DNA of 64,000 nucleotides from Bradyrhizobium sp. ARR65 (GCF_000472385.1 NZ_AWZU01000005.1:62252-126251), one strand, 5' to 3'; shown: positions 25,354 through 35,071, counted from the stretch's first letter. A program made the numbers and translations. Notes: generated from the letters alone by a model not told the origin.

Positions 25354-26733
25354 TTAGCCCGCGACTTCCTTGATGCGGGCGATCAGTTCGTCGACCGCCT
25401 TGTCCACCGGGACCTTCTCGCTCACCACGCGGTTCATTGCCTTCGCCCAGACGTTCTCGTTGTTGAGAATGGTGAACTTGTAGTTCTTGGTGAAGTCGAA
25501 CGGAGTGGTACCGCCGGTGAACTGCGCATACACCGCCTTGCGATGACGGTCGGCCTGCCAGAACGGGCTCTTCTGGCCGGCGACCGTCACCGGGAACCAG
25601 CGTCCCAACGCGCCTTCGACGTAGGGGCCGAGGTTTTCCTCCTGCATCAGGAACTTGATGAACTCCTTGGCCTGCGCCTTGTGCTGTGCGTTGGTGAAAA
25701 TCAGGCCGGTCTTGACGTCGGAGCGGTACTTGATCGGCGTGCCGTCGGGCTTGTTGGGGAAGGACGCGGTGATGATGTCCTCCTCATAGGCCTTCTTGCC
25801 GGCCGCGCGCTGCTCGGGCGTCAGCGCCGGGTTGGTGGAGTCCTCGTACCACTTCGCCGCGATCGAGATCGTGAAATTATGGGTCATCACGATCGTCTTG
25901 TTGTGGAAGGCGACGTTGTTGTCCGGATCCTTCCAGGTGGTGGAGGAGGGTGGCGTGCAGCCCTTGACATAGGTGTCGGTGTAGTCCTTCAGCGCATGGA
26001 TCAGGCCGTCCCTGACTTTGGGATCGTCGACCAGAAGCTTGCCGTCGTCGTCGACCAGCTTGACGTTGTAGGCGTCCATGAAGGTGTAGAACGACTGGAA
26101 GGAATCGGTGGATTCGACGCCCATCGGCTGGCCGATGCCATAGATGCGCTGGCCGGTCGCCTTACGCACCGCGGGCTGCACCTTGTTGCACCAGAACGAC
26201 CAGTAATCCTCCCACTTGGTCGGGATGTCGCTCTGCTTGTAGCCGGCCTTTTCCAGCAGATCCTTCCAGATCTGGACGTGCATGCTCTGCTGTTTCAGCG
26301 GGAAGCCATAATAGGCCTTCTTCTTGGTCTGGTTGTTGTAGAGATAGGTGGTCTCCAGCGTGTTGGGCGCGAACTCGGATTTCATCGGCAACAGGATGTC
26401 CGAGAGATCCTCGAGCTTGCCCTCGTAGGCCCATTTGCCCTGCGCCTGCACGTCATATGTGTCGGAATAGGCGACATCAGGCACGGTGCCGGAATCGAGC
26501 GCGGCCACCGTCTTGGGGATCATGTCCTGGATGGCATATTGCGACAGCTCGACCTTGATGCCGGTCTTCGCCTCGAATTTCTTCACGACATTGATGAGCG
26601 CATCGTCTTCGGACTTGTAGAAGCCCTTGCCCCACCAGACCGTGATCGTGTCCTGAGCGCTCGCGGGTGCCGCGGCGAACAGACCCAGTGCCGCAAACAC
26701 AATCGAAAGCCCTAATTTACCCCTGGATGTCAC
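25354..26733 (-). CDS. Extracellular solute-binding protein of a carbohydrate ABC importer
   Basis: A 459-residue periplasmic binding protein of the family 1 / CUT1 type. A signal peptide with predicted cleavage after ASA (residue 26) is followed by QDTITVWWGKGFYK and the VVKKFEAKTGIKVELS segment typical of sugar-binding proteins. It starts at GTG 26733, with GGGAGAA upstream. It is the first gene of an operon with the two CUT1 permeases. The ligand cannot be read from sequence. Confidence 0.92.
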   Translation of the reverse strand: MTSRGKLGLSIVFAALGLFAAAPASAQDTITVWWGKGFYKSEDDALINVVKKFEAKTGIKVELSQYAIQDMIPKTVAALDSGTVPDVAYSDTYDVQAQGKWAYEGKLEDLSDILLPMKSEFAPNTLETTYLYNNQTKKKAYYGFPLKQQSMHVQIWKDLLEKAGYKQSDIPTKWEDYWSFWCNKVQPAVRKATGQRIYGIGQPMGVESTDSFQSFYTFMDAYNVKLVDDDGKLLVDDPKVRDGLIHALKDYTDTYVKGCTPPSSTTWKDPDNNVAFHNKTIVMTHNFTISIAAKWYEDSTNPALTPEQRAAGKKAYEEDIITASFPNKPDGTPIKYRSDVKTGLIFTNAQHKAQAKEFIKFLMQEENLGPYVEGALGRWFPVTVAGQKSPFWQADRHRKAVYAQFTGGTTPFDFTKNYKFTILNNENVWAKAMNRVVSEKVPVDKAVDELIARIKEVAG

Positions 26734-26875
26734 GTCGTTCTCCCTCTCATCGCCGATTTATTTTAACCGGTTGGATGAAACACTAGCTCAGGGCGGCGGA
26801 CCGATCTAGCGGCAATCGCGTCAGACCTTGGGTCTATGAGCCCGCGGATGGGTGCGACGTATTGGGGTTTGTGCG

Positions 26876-28816
26876 TCAGTTCGTCTTGCCGGGGTCGGCA
26901 GAGGCGGAAGCATCGGGGGCTGCGGCTTTTTGTCCACCCGTGAAGCGCTCGATCACCGAGCGGACCGCGTCACGGGTCTTGTGGTCCTTGACGGCATCGA
27001 GCAGCGGTGCCGCTGCCGGCGCGCGACGGATCAGGCTTTCCGGATCGGGGAAGATCAGCGGATCATCCCACGGTCCCTGCACCACGAAGGGCAGATCGAA
27101 GGCGGATGCGCCGCCTGCGCCGGAGGTGAGGCTGGCAACGCCCTTGAGATCATATTCGCGCGCGGGCACCGAGGCCGTGCCGCTCAGCGTGACGCGCGAG
27201 CCCGGCCCCTCGATGCGCACATCCTCTGCGGTGGCGGTGCCGTCGCTGAATTTCACCGAGACCGTGAGATTGTCGTAAGGCGTCGTGCCGCTGCGGAAAT
27301 TGCCGCCGCCTGACAGCGGCCGGCGCTCCAGTCGCTTCAGGAGCTGCTCGACGTTGAATCCCGAGATCGCGCCATCATGACCGGTCAGCGTCGCGGTGCC
27401 GTCGAGCGATTGCGCAAGGCCGAACGGACTCGAGCCGGAGGCCGTCAAAGAGACATTGAGATTGCCGTGACCGGACAGCTTGTTGATGCCGAACAATTCG
27501 CCGACGCAAGATTGCAGGTCGACGTCGGTGAACTGGAACTGCGCGCGCACATCCGCAACCGTATCGGCGCGAGAGACCGCGAAGGACCCCCTGGCGATGC
27601 CGCCATACACCTGCGCCTCGCCGACGCTCAGCGCCAGCGCGCCGCCGCGCAAATTGGCTCCGAAAGCCGTGTGGCCGAGCTTGGACGGGCCCACGGTGAC
27701 GCGCGCCGCCGACAGGCGCATGTCGAGATCGGTGGCGGAGAGCGCGTTCAGATCGAACAACTGCCGATTCCAGTCGCGCGCGCCGCTGGCGAGCAGGCGG
27801 AAGGTGGAAATGTAAGGCGTGAAATCCAGGGCATCGGCGGCAAGCGTCGCCTGCAGCGTCTGCCGTCCGTTGTCGGAATAGGTCATCACGCCCTCGGCGA
27901 CATTGCCGTCGAGCTCGACGTTGACATTGGTGAGCGCGATCGATCCGCCGACCACATTGGCGCGCGCCTTCAGCGCGAAACGGCCGAAGCCGCCGCCCGC
28001 GGGCGGCACCTGTCCGGTCCATTGCAGGGCGTTGCGCAAGGAAGGACTGTCGATGGTGAGCGTGCCCTCCATCATCGCGCTGGTGCGATTGGCTGCCGTG
28101 CCGTCGAAGGCAAGTTTCAGCGGCGCGCTCGAGAGCCGCGCCTTCACCCCGGAGCGATCGCCGGACAGCGCCGCGACGAAGTCGCCGATGCCGATCGAGC
28201 CGTCGACCCGTTCGCCGCGCCAGTCGAACTGACCGGTTGCGGCAAAGGAACGTGAGATCGATGGCCAGGCCAGCGAGAGATCGATGTCGTCGAGCTTTTC
28301 GGAAGCGTGGTTGCCGGCATCCTCGTAGTTGAGCACGCCGTCCTGCACGCGGATTTCCGAGAACGACACCTGATTCTCCGCGCCCGGTTTCATGGCCCGC
28401 GCAATGCTCTGGATGAAGGGGGTCCAATTGCTCTCGCCATCGGCGAAGCGGAGCACATGGATATGCGGACGCAGCAGCATCAGATCAGCGATCTCGAACC
28501 GCTGCAGCAACAACGGCAGCAGACGCAAATTGGCGGTGAGCACGTCGACCTGCAGCGCCGGACCGCTGCTGCCGCCATCTTTCAGGCCAACGTCGTGGAA
28601 GGACACGTAGCTGCCGGGAAAGACCGAGATGTCGATCGGTCCGTTGACCACGAGATCGAGCCCGGTGACGGACCGGATCTGCATCTCCACGGCCTGCCGC
28701 AGGGTATCCCGGTTGATCAACCAGGAACTGGCCGTCAGGGCAAGCAAAGCGAGAGCGAGCAACGCCACGATTGGCGTCCCCAGGCGCCTCATTCCTTGGG
28801 CCATCGTCAATGCCAT
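26876..28816 (-). CDS. AsmA family protein
   Basis: A 646-residue envelope protein. An N-terminal membrane anchor (about residues 15-35) is followed by the AsmA opening, in which a DTLRQAVEMQIRSVTGLDLVV segment leads to VNGPIDISVFPGSYVSFHDV. The C-terminal half carries the AsmA-like GLAQSLDGTATLTGHDGAI and NVEQLLKRLERRPLSGGG stretches. AsmA-like proteins are implicated in outer-membrane assembly and lipid transport between membranes. It stands alone on the minus strand and diverges from the CoA-transferase operon. The exact start among M1, M5 and M9 is uncertain. Confidence 0.88.
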   Translation of the reverse strand: MALTMAQGMRRLGTPIVALLALALLALTASSWLINRDTLRQAVEMQIRSVTGLDLVVNGPIDISVFPGSYVSFHDVGLKDGGSSGPALQVDVLTANLRLLPLLLQRFEIADLMLLRPHIHVLRFADGESNWTPFIQSIARAMKPGAENQVSFSEIRVQDGVLNYEDAGNHASEKLDDIDLSLAWPSISRSFAATGQFDWRGERVDGSIGIGDFVAALSGDRSGVKARLSSAPLKLAFDGTAANRTSAMMEGTLTIDSPSLRNALQWTGQVPPAGGGFGRFALKARANVVGGSIALTNVNVELDGNVAEGVMTYSDNGRQTLQATLAADALDFTPYISTFRLLASGARDWNRQLFDLNALSATDLDMRLSAARVTVGPSKLGHTAFGANLRGGALALSVGEAQVYGGIARGSFAVSRADTVADVRAQFQFTDVDLQSCVGELFGINKLSGHGNLNVSLTASGSSPFGLAQSLDGTATLTGHDGAISGFNVEQLLKRLERRPLSGGGNFRSGTTPYDNLTVSVKFSDGTATAEDVRIEGPGSRVTLSGTASVPAREYDLKGVASLTSGAGGASAFDLPFVVQGPWDDPLIFPDPESLIRRAPAAAPLLDAVKDHKTRDAVRSVIERFTGGQKAAAPDASASADPGKTN

Positions 28817-29151
28817 GTTCTGATCGGGTAGATCGCGCGGATCGCTGGTTGAACCGGGAGGGCAGGGCGCGCCGAGACCCTGCCAATATCGGCAACTTGA
28901 TTGGTTTTCTTGACGCTTTCAAGGCCGATGCGCCCGCTGTGGAGGACGCCGGCGGCGGCCCTCTTTGCAGCCTGCTTTGCCCGGATCCGACAGCGCGCCG
29001 CTGTGCCGAGCATCGCGTTCCGCCTTCGCCTTAAGCATGAGCACCGGATATGCCGGGCAAGGCCTCCCGTCATTGACGCACTGCGAAGATTTCGCCTAAT
29101 AATCCTGCCAATGCGGGCCGTTCGTGCCGCTCTTTATCGGGTCTTTATTCA
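28817..29151. other. Divergent intergenic region, no gene seen
   Basis: This spacer lies between the AsmA-like gene and the CoA-transferase operon and must hold both promoters. I see no family-like frame. A palindrome or regulator box could not be defined with confidence. Confidence 0.5.
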
Positions 29152-29883
29152 ATGAACAAGGTTTACCCCGACGCCAAGTCCGCCCTCGAGGGCCTCCTCA
29201 AGGACGGAATGATGATCATGTCCGGCGGCTTCGGCCTCTGCGGCATCGCCGAAACCCTCTCCGATGCCATCCGCGATTCCGGCGTGAAGAACCTTACGGT
29301 GGTCTCCAACAATGCGGGTGTCGACGGTATCGGACTGAGCCGGCTCCTGGAGACACGCCAGATCAAGAAGATGATCTCCTCCTATGTCGGCGAGAACAAG
29401 CTGTTCGCGCAGCAATATCTCGCGGGCGAATTGGAGCTCGAATTCAACCCGCAAGGCACGTTGGCCGAGCGCATTCGCGCCGGCGGCGCCGGCATTCCGG
29501 CTTTCTTCACCAAGACCGGCGTCGGCACCCTGATCGCCGAAGGCAAGGAAGTGCGGGAATTCGACGGCGAGAAGTATCTGATGGAACGCGGCCTGTTTGC
29601 CGATCTCGCCATCGTTCACGCCTGGATGGGCGATACCGCAGGCAATCTCGTCTATCGCAAGACCGCGCGGAACTTCAATCCGATGATGGCGACTGCGGCG
29701 AAGGTCACCGTTGCAGAAGTCGAGCATCTGGTGCCTGCCGGCCAGATCAATCCGGACCATGTCCACACGCCGGGCATCTTCGTGAAGCGCATCGTCGAAG
29801 TCGGCACCGCCAAGAAACGCATCGAATTCCGCAACACTCGGCCACGCCCCGCACAGGCCGCCGCAACGGGAGTAGAAATCTGA
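29152..29883 (+). CDS. scoA: 3-oxoacid CoA-transferase subunit A
   Basis: A 243-residue class I CoA-transferase alpha subunit. It moves CoA from succinyl-CoA to a 3-oxoacid such as acetoacetate, an entry point for ketone bodies and for degradation of polyhydroxybutyrate. The N-terminal GGFGLCGI loop, the [15 protein letters not shown] motif and [15 protein letters not shown] are typical. Its stop overlaps the start of subunit B (TGATG), so translation is coupled. The 3-oxoadipate version (PcaI) is a close alternative. Confidence 0.93.
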   Translation: MNKVYPDAKSALEGLLKDGMMIMSGGFGLCGIAETLSDAIRDSGVKNLTVVSNNAGVDGIGLSRLLETRQIKKMISSYVGENKLFAQQYLAGELELEFNPQGTLAERIRAGGAGIPAFFTKTGVGTLIAEGKEVREFDGEKYLMERGLFADLAIVHAWMGDTAGNLVYRKTARNFNPMMATAAKVTVAEVEHLVPAGQINPDHVHTPGIFVKRIVEVGTAKKRIEFRNTRPRPAQAAATGVEI

Positions 29884-30533
29884 TGGCCTGGACCCGCGAA
29901 CAGATGGCCGCGCGTGCGGCGAAGGAATTGCGCGACGGCTATTACGTCAATCTCGGCATCGGCATTCCGACGCTGGTGTCCAACTACATCCCCGAAGGCG
30001 TGGACGTCAGCCTGCAGAGCGAGAACGGCATGCTCGGCATGGGGCCGTTCCCCTATGAGGGCGAGGAGGATCCTGACCTCATCAACGCCGGCAAGCAGAC
30101 GGTCACTGAGCTGCCCTCGACCAGTTATTTCTCGAGCGCGGACTCCTTCGGCATGATCCGCGGCGGTCACATGGACCTCTCGATCCTCGGCGCCATGCAG
30201 GTGGCCCAGAACGGCGATCTCGCCAACTGGATGATCCCCGGCAAGATGGTGAAGGGCATGGGCGGCGCCATGGACCTCGTCGCCGGCGTCAAGCGCGTCG
30301 TCGTGGTGATGGAGCACTCCGCCAAGGACGGCCCGAAGCTTTTGAAGAAGTGCACCCTGCCGCTCACCGGCGAGCGCGTGGTTGACATGGTCGTGACGGA
30401 TCTTGCGGTGTTCACTATCGACAAGCACGGCGATGGTGGCATGGCCCTGATCGAACTCGCCGACGGCGTCACCCTCGACGAAGTGAAGGCCAAGACCGAA
30501 GCCGAATTCCGCGTCGCGCTGAAGAACGCGTAG
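29883..30533 (+). CDS. scoB: 3-oxoacid CoA-transferase subunit B
   Basis: A 216-residue beta subunit of the CoA-transferase. The catalytic glutamate is in [10 protein letters not shown] near residue 50, within the family signature that follows [26 protein letters not shown] and [19 protein letters not shown] are further conserved blocks. The gene starts at ATG 29883, one base into the stop of scoA. Polyhydroxyalkanoate metabolism fits with the two phasins found at 46-47 kb, although they are not adjacent. Confidence 0.94.
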   Translation: MAWTREQMAARAAKELRDGYYVNLGIGIPTLVSNYIPEGVDVSLQSENGMLGMGPFPYEGEEDPDLINAGKQTVTELPSTSYFSSADSFGMIRGGHMDLSILGAMQVAQNGDLANWMIPGKMVKGMGGAMDLVAGVKRVVVVMEHSAKDGPKLLKKCTLPLTGERVVDMVVTDLAVFTIDKHGDGGMALIELADGVTLDEVKAKTEAEFRVALKNA

Positions 30534-30599
30534 GGAAGCGATCGGCCGTGCTGCGGCGGGAGCAGTCGGTGGCGCGCTTGTCGGGGACGACAAGTCGTT

Positions 30600-31290
30600 A
30601 TTTTCCGATTCAGTTTTCAAACAGCCAGTAGCTCCCTCATCGCCCGGTTCGACCGGGCGATCCAGTAACCCGCGGCGCGCATTGTCTGGCAACAACGAGC
30701 GGCATGAGCTACTGGATGCCCCGCTGGAGCCTGTCATCGGGCGGCGTCTCGTGCCGACCCGGTGGCGGGCCGTGACCACCGTAAGCACGTAAGCCCACGT
30801 TCTCGCGGCGCTGTTCGCGTCCGAGTCTTGCATCAGCATTACCCTCTTGAACCAGAGGGCGCAGGGAAGGCCGGGTGACCGCTGCACCCGGGGCCCCCGC
30901 GCAGAAAAGGTGCGCGAGGCGCGCGTTGACCACAGGTACAGACGGAGACACTCCGGCCTTCCCTGCGCAGTGGTTTACGGCTTACTTCGCGCTCTCCTCG
31001 GTGAACCAGCTTGTTTGCCACCGTCGCCGGCGCGATGCGCAAGCATCATCGCCAACTTGGCGCCTGCATGGGCGCGCCAGGACCACACGACTTGACCGTA
31101 CGCGAAGGTGCCGCTCGTCTGTCGGCACAATCAGCGTCCACCGCAACCCGCCTCGCGTTTCGTGACGATCGCGATACGCCCCTCCTGCAATCGAAGCGGG
31201 ATATATCGACAATACGGCAAATCCGAATTTCGGAAAAGAAGAAAATTTCCGCATCAAGGGCTTGACGGGAATTCGCGCAAACGGCTCGTC
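30600..31290 (+). repeat. Gene-free block resembling a Bradyrhizobium dispersed repeat
   Basis: This block has no convincing gene. It opens with an inverted pair, CATCGCCCGG and CCGGGCGATC, around 30639-30663, followed by CCAGTAAC; TACTGGAT follows 40-odd bases on. It then runs through GAGGGCGCAGGGAAGGCCGG, a nearby copy of GGCCTTCCCTGCGCAGTGG in opposite sense, and GGACCACACGACTTGACCG. It ends near GGGCTTGACGGGAATTCGCG. From memory, very similar sequences occur many times in Bradyrhizobium chromosomes. Within this window it is single copy, so the repeat status rests on recollection and on the internal inverted pairs. Confidence 0.55.
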
Positions 31291-31559
31291 GGGCAAATCA
31301 GTTGGCTCGCCTGCATGCACGGCCAAGCGTCGCGCCGCTACGGCGGCGAGCCGCCAGGCCGATGCCTATGTCCGCTCTACTCACAAAGCGGCCGAGGTCG
31401 TGGGGCATGTAATATGTCGCGATGGGCCAATGCCGGACGTGGCGCTCTAATCGCTCAAGCTTTATAGAGGCTGTTCAGATGCTCCTTAACCCCTTGGGGC
31501 TAGGTAGTCGGCAAAACAAGCGAGACCGAAGAACGAAGGCGGCTTTGGGACCTGGGTAG

Positions 31560-31775
31560 ATGGGTGAGCGGTCGAGAGCGCCAGAGACCGAACAAGACGC
31601 CGCGAAACTCAGCTTAAACGAGCTTAACGGCTGGATCAGTATTGCCGAATTTCGTGCGAGCAAATTGAGGCTGTCGGCGTCACTCAAGAAGTCCGCAACG
31701 AAGCGCCTCGTCTGGCTCGAAGGTCAGCGCGAAAAGCTCCACGGCGTGCCAGCACCGAAACGCAATCGCTTTTGA
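31560..31775 (+). CDS. Small protein of unknown function
   Basis: A 71-residue basic protein that is not recognised. Residues 18-60 look helical and amphipathic (KLSLNELNGWISIAEF, then LRLSASLKKSATKRLVWLEG). It lies just ahead of the next small gene on the same strand and could be co-transcribed with it. The ribosome site is weak. The sequence between 31290 and this gene shows no other coding signal. It may be an accessory gene or a chance frame. Confidence 0.4.
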   Translation: MGERSRAPETEQDAAKLSLNELNGWISIAEFRASKLRLSASLKKSATKRLVWLEGQREKLHGVPAPKRNRF

Positions 31776-31795
31776 TCGACCGGCAGGTAATTTTC

Positions 31796-32083
31796 ATGGG
31801 CACGTTCTATACCGACGAGCAGATCCAGGAAGCAATCGGGGCCTTGGAGAGTAACTCTCCCGGCATCTTCGAGAGAATGAAGAAGATGGCGTTGATCACG
31901 GATCCTCTCAACGAGGAACAAGAAATAGAACAAGGAGCCATCTTACGCGTACTTACCATTGTCTTGCCTGCGGTCTCATTCGTTGCACAAGCCGAAGACA
32001 AAAACGAGGCAAGAGCGCGTCTCAGCATAGATGTGGGCAATGCTGTTCGCGCCGCAATCGCATCCGCTAAGGACGTTTCCTAG
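31796..32083 (+). CDS. Small acidic protein of unknown function
   Basis: A 95-residue protein starting MGTFYTDEQIQEAIGALES. It is acidic with helix-rich segments and has a lower-GC codon use than its neighbours, which suggests recent acquisition. ATG 31796 has AGGTAA upstream; a TTG at 31772 is an alternative that would touch the previous gene's stop. No family is recognised. Its regular composition makes it more likely to be genuine than the preceding frame. Confidence 0.5.
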   Translation: MGTFYTDEQIQEAIGALESNSPGIFERMKKMALITDPLNEEQEIEQGAILRVLTIVLPAVSFVAQAEDKNEARARLSIDVGNAVRAAIASAKDVS

Positions 32084-32361
32084 TCAGCACCGCTCTTAAA
32101 AAAGGTTGATCTCGGGGGCGCAACCAATGTCCGCGTTGGGGTCACAAGCGGCGATCGAGCCAACACAGATCGACTGTCCGGTCTACCTCGATAAGCAGAC
32201 TACTTTAGAGCCTTGCCGGGCTTCGCATTCGGGCCACATCCCGACTCATGCAGCGCAGCAATACCGGTGGGACGCGCGTTTCATCGTGCGCCCCCGCACA
32301 GAACGGCACGGATCAATCACCGCCGCTCGTAAAAACCCATGCAGACGCAGGAACCGCGAGA

Positions 32362-32922
32362 TCAGCGGACGGGCAGCATCAAGTGCTCGTACTGCGTGCC
32401 GGGCCACATCACATAGGGCCTCGTTGGGTCTGCCTTCGCGTCGCGTGGATAACCATCCAACATCTTAGCGCCAGAGCCGACGATCATCACGTGCGCGCCG
32501 GTTTTGATCCAATTGTTGCCGGGCTCTTCTTTTGTTGCATACGGGTCGGTGTTGCTTGCACCGCCGTCCCCTCGGAGCATGTACATGAACCCTACCTTAT
32601 TCGCCGGTGGCTCCTTGTGATTCATCCAGGCCGTCGCCCACTCCATCGCATTCTTATCCCCGCACATCGGGTCCGGATTGGCCGGATCGGCGTGACCTGG
32701 CATGCACGTCCACTGCCCGGTTCCTTGGCGCAATGTCCGCATCTTGCCGTCGTGATCTATAGCGATGATCGTTGCGTCTTTGACGATGGCCTCAGGCGCG
32801 GCCGACAGCGACAGTTTAATCAGCTCTTCGTCGGTCATCTGGTGGCCGGTTGACGCTTGAGCGAAGCCGTAGCTCGGGGCAAGCGCGAACGCAAATAGAG
32901 TTGCATAGGCCAGCGACTTCAT
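32362..32922 (-). CDS. Exported protein of unknown function
   Basis: A 186-residue protein with a signal peptide (MKSLAYATLFAFALAPSYG, cleavage near residue 21-23). Mature features include an SLSAAPEAIVKDATII stretch, two cysteines near WTCMPGHADP and DPMCGDKNAM that could form a disulfide, and a histidine/methionine-rich remainder. GGAGGA lies at the right distance ahead of the ATG. I recall similar periplasmic proteins without assigned function. It sits in the accessory stretch, alone on the minus strand. Confidence 0.7.
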   Translation of the reverse strand: MKSLAYATLFAFALAPSYGFAQASTGHQMTDEELIKLSLSAAPEAIVKDATIIAIDHDGKMRTLRQGTGQWTCMPGHADPANPDPMCGDKNAMEWATAWMNHKEPPANKVGFMYMLRGDGGASNTDPYATKEEPGNNWIKTGAHVMIVGSGAKMLDGYPRDAKADPTRPYVMWPGTQYEHLMLPVR

Positions 32923-33177
32923 CGCGAAATCCTCCCATGACTTTTGCTGATGCCAGCCGCGGAGTGGCCGAAGGCTGGCGTCCGCATTGAGGTGCTTGCA
33001 CACGGTTATTCTAGCCTCCTTTTGGCCACCTGAAACGCGCCATTTGGCCGCTGCAGAGCGATCAGCTCCCCCTGGCCGGGCTTCCGCTCAGGGCCACAAC
33101 CGGACCAAGTGCGGCGCCGCAAGAGCATCATGTGGGATTAGCTCGTCGGGATCGGCATGCGATAATCAGCATCTTTC

Positions 33178-33762
33178 CTATCCGTGGATTGTTTCGCCAC
33201 GCTCGAGCATGGCTACAAATTCCGCAATCTTGCGCGCCCTCGTCTCGGCTTTTTTGACGTTGCCGATTCGGTACAGGATTGCGTAGCGATTTCGACTGTT
33301 CAATGTTGCAAAGAATGCGGACGCCTTCGGGTTGTTGTCCAGGGCCTTCTGGAGGTCGATGGGTACTTCGGCCCGACTCGCCGGGGCGTAGGCGCCCTCC
33401 CACCGACCATCTGCCTTAGCGGCTTCGATTTGCGCGAAGCCCGCAGGTCTCATGCGGCCCTCCTTGATGAGCGTCAGCGCTCTGTTGCGGTTCAGCGCCG
33501 ACCACTTGCTCCGCGCTTTCCGTGGCGTGAAGCGAACAAGCCAGTGTTGGTTGTCATACTTTTCCAGCTTTCCGTCGATCCATCCGTAACAGAGCGCAGC
33601 GTCAATCGCTTCTGCTTTCGTGAGTTTCGCTCTTGTCGCCGCCTTCTTGGCGAACTTAATCCAAACGCCAGCCGCATCAGCTGGTTGGACCGCGAGCCAT
33701 CTTTCGAACGACCTTTGATCCGCGAAGCCAAGAACCGGCAAGCCTGATCGCTTTTCCGTCAT
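33178..33762 (-). CDS. YdeI/OmpD-associated (OmdA) family protein
   Basis: A 194-residue protein with the family layout: an N-terminal FADQRSFERWLAVQPADAAGVW block, then EAIDAALCYGWIDGKLEKYD, the FTPRKARSKWSALNRNRA motif and a C-terminal helical part with ALDNNPKASAFFATL. The family is annotated as YdeI/OmpD-associated or bacteriocin-resistance-like, but its biochemistry is unclear. ATG 33762 begins directly at the family N-terminus. No partner gene is evident. Confidence 0.85.
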   Translation of the reverse strand: MTEKRSGLPVLGFADQRSFERWLAVQPADAAGVWIKFAKKAATRAKLTKAEAIDAALCYGWIDGKLEKYDNQHWLVRFTPRKARSKWSALNRNRALTLIKEGRMRPAGFAQIEAAKADGRWEGAYAPASRAEVPIDLQKALDNNPKASAFFATLNSRNRYAILYRIGNVKKAETRARKIAEFVAMLERGETIHG

Positions 33763-33854
33763 AAAGAGCCCTGCTTCTCTGTCGACCGGGACCGATACTG
33801 CCCGAATCCGTGTTGAGGTCCACACGGGCAATTGTCGTCCCCGCCGCTAAACGG

Positions 33855-33935
33855 TTCCATGACCGCTTTGGGTCATTTTCGACCGAGGCGACCGCCTTGG
33901 CTTACGTCTGATGTCCGCTCCAAAAAAGCAACGGG
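33855..33935 (+). repeat. Possible dispersed short repeat (GACCGCTTTGGGTCAT ... ATGTCCGCT)
   Basis: The paired words GACCGCTTTGGGTCATTTT and ATGTCCGCT around a GC-rich core match my memory of a common Bradyrhizobium intergenic element. No second good copy is present in the window; only a weak echo occurs near 32128. It lies in the spacer upstream of the GlxA-type regulator. Confidence 0.35.
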
Positions 33936-34039
33936 TTGTTGCGCGTGGGCGGAGCATCAGGTTCGGCCAGGCTGTGGGCTTGTTCACCGCGCGCGGCGAT
34001 GGCAGAATTGCCTTGTACAGGCAATATCGGACATGGGCC

Positions 34040-35071
34040 ATGCCGCAGATCAGGCTGTGGGTGTACGACGACATTCTGGCGTCCAGCGTCGCGGGCATCG
34101 TCGATGTCTTCATGGCCGCCAATTCCGTCTGGAGCGAGCGGAACGGCCGCACCGGCAAGCCGCCCCTGCAATGGCGGATCGAATCCCTTGACGGAAAGCC
34201 GGTGCGGACGGCATCCGGCCAATTCGTGAGCGCGGATGGACCGATCAATGCAAGAGCGGTTGCGGATGCGATCGTCGTGCCGGGGCCGTTCGTCGCGGAC
34301 ATCGAGCGGTTTTTCGCACGGACGGATATTCTGACGCCCCTCTGCGCCGCGCTGTGCCGCCAGCACGAGCGCGGCGCGCTGCTTGCGTCCTACTGCACCG
34401 GCAGCTTTATCCTGGCCGAGGCCGGCCTGCTCGATGGCGGGGTGGCCACCACGCATTGGGCGAGGGCGAGAATCTTCGCAAAGCGCTATCCGCAAGTCGA
34501 CCTGCGGGTCGCCGAGATCCTGACCGAGCAGAACAACATTCTCTGCAGCGCCGCGGTCACCACTTCGCTCAATCTCGCCTTGCGCATCGTCGAGAAGTTC
34601 GTCGGGCCGCAGGTCGCAGCCGAGACCGGGCGGCTGATGCTGATCGAGGCCAATCCGGCCTCGCAAGCCTCCTATGCTCTGATGGAGAGCGGGCCGCAGC
34701 ATTCGGATGCGCTGGTGGCTCGGGCGCGGCGCGTCATGGAAAAGTCGCTGCGTGAGGGCTTCGATCTCGGCGAGCTGGCCCGTCATCTCGCAGTGAGCGA
34801 GCGCACCCTCAACCGCCGCTTCAAGCTCGCGACCGGGGCGGCGCCGCTGCAGTACCTGCAGAGCCTGCGTGTCGACGTCGCCAAGCGGCTGTTGCAGAAG
34901 GGCGGATTGACGGTGGACGCGGTCGGCGAGCGCGTCGGCTATCGCGACCTTTCGACCTTTCGTCGCCTGTTCAGGCGCGAGACTGGACTCTCGCCGCGTG
35001 AGTACCAGCGCCGGTTTTCGCACCACGACCGCAGCCGCGCCTCATCAGGCGCAAGCGCGGCCGTCCGCTGA
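34040..35071 (+). CDS. GlxA family transcriptional regulator (DJ-1/PfpI domain plus AraC HTH)
   Basis: A 343-residue regulator with a DJ-1/PfpI-like N-terminal domain at about residues 5-185, including the nucleophile-elbow-like LLASYCTGSF and the TTHWARARIFAKRYP segment. The C-terminal AraC-type double helix-turn-helix is at 225-330, with LARHLAVSERTLNRRFKLATG and VGERVGYRDLSTFRRLFRRE. Such proteins regulate diverse catabolic or stress genes; the ligand is unknown. ATG 34040 starts directly at the domain. The neighbouring tautomerase-like gene 114 bases downstream may be a target or partner. Confidence 0.9.
   Translation: MPQIRLWVYDDILASSVAGIVDVFMAANSVWSERNGRTGKPPLQWRIESLDGKPVRTASGQFVSADGPINARAVADAIVVPGPFVADIERFFARTDILTPLCAALCRQHERGALLASYCTGSFILAEAGLLDGGVATTHWARARIFAKRYPQVDLRVAEILTEQNNILCSAAVTTSLNLALRIVEKFVGPQVAAETGRLMLIEANPASQASYALMESGPQHSDALVARARRVMEKSLREGFDLGELARHLAVSERTLNRRFKLATGAAPLQYLQSLRVDVAKRLLQKGGLTVDAVGERVGYRDLSTFRRLFRRETGLSPREYQRRFSHHDRSRASSGASAAVR

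Noticed and set aside
30847..31467. Several short frames in the 30.6-31.4 kb block
   Set aside because: Arg/Ala/Ser-rich translations without ribosome sites; the block is better explained as repeat sequence.
32106..32468. Frame containing MSALGSQAAIEP
   Set aside because: Its opening resembles a translated Bradyrhizobium intergenic repeat rather than a gene, and the rest overlaps the exported-protein gene antisense.
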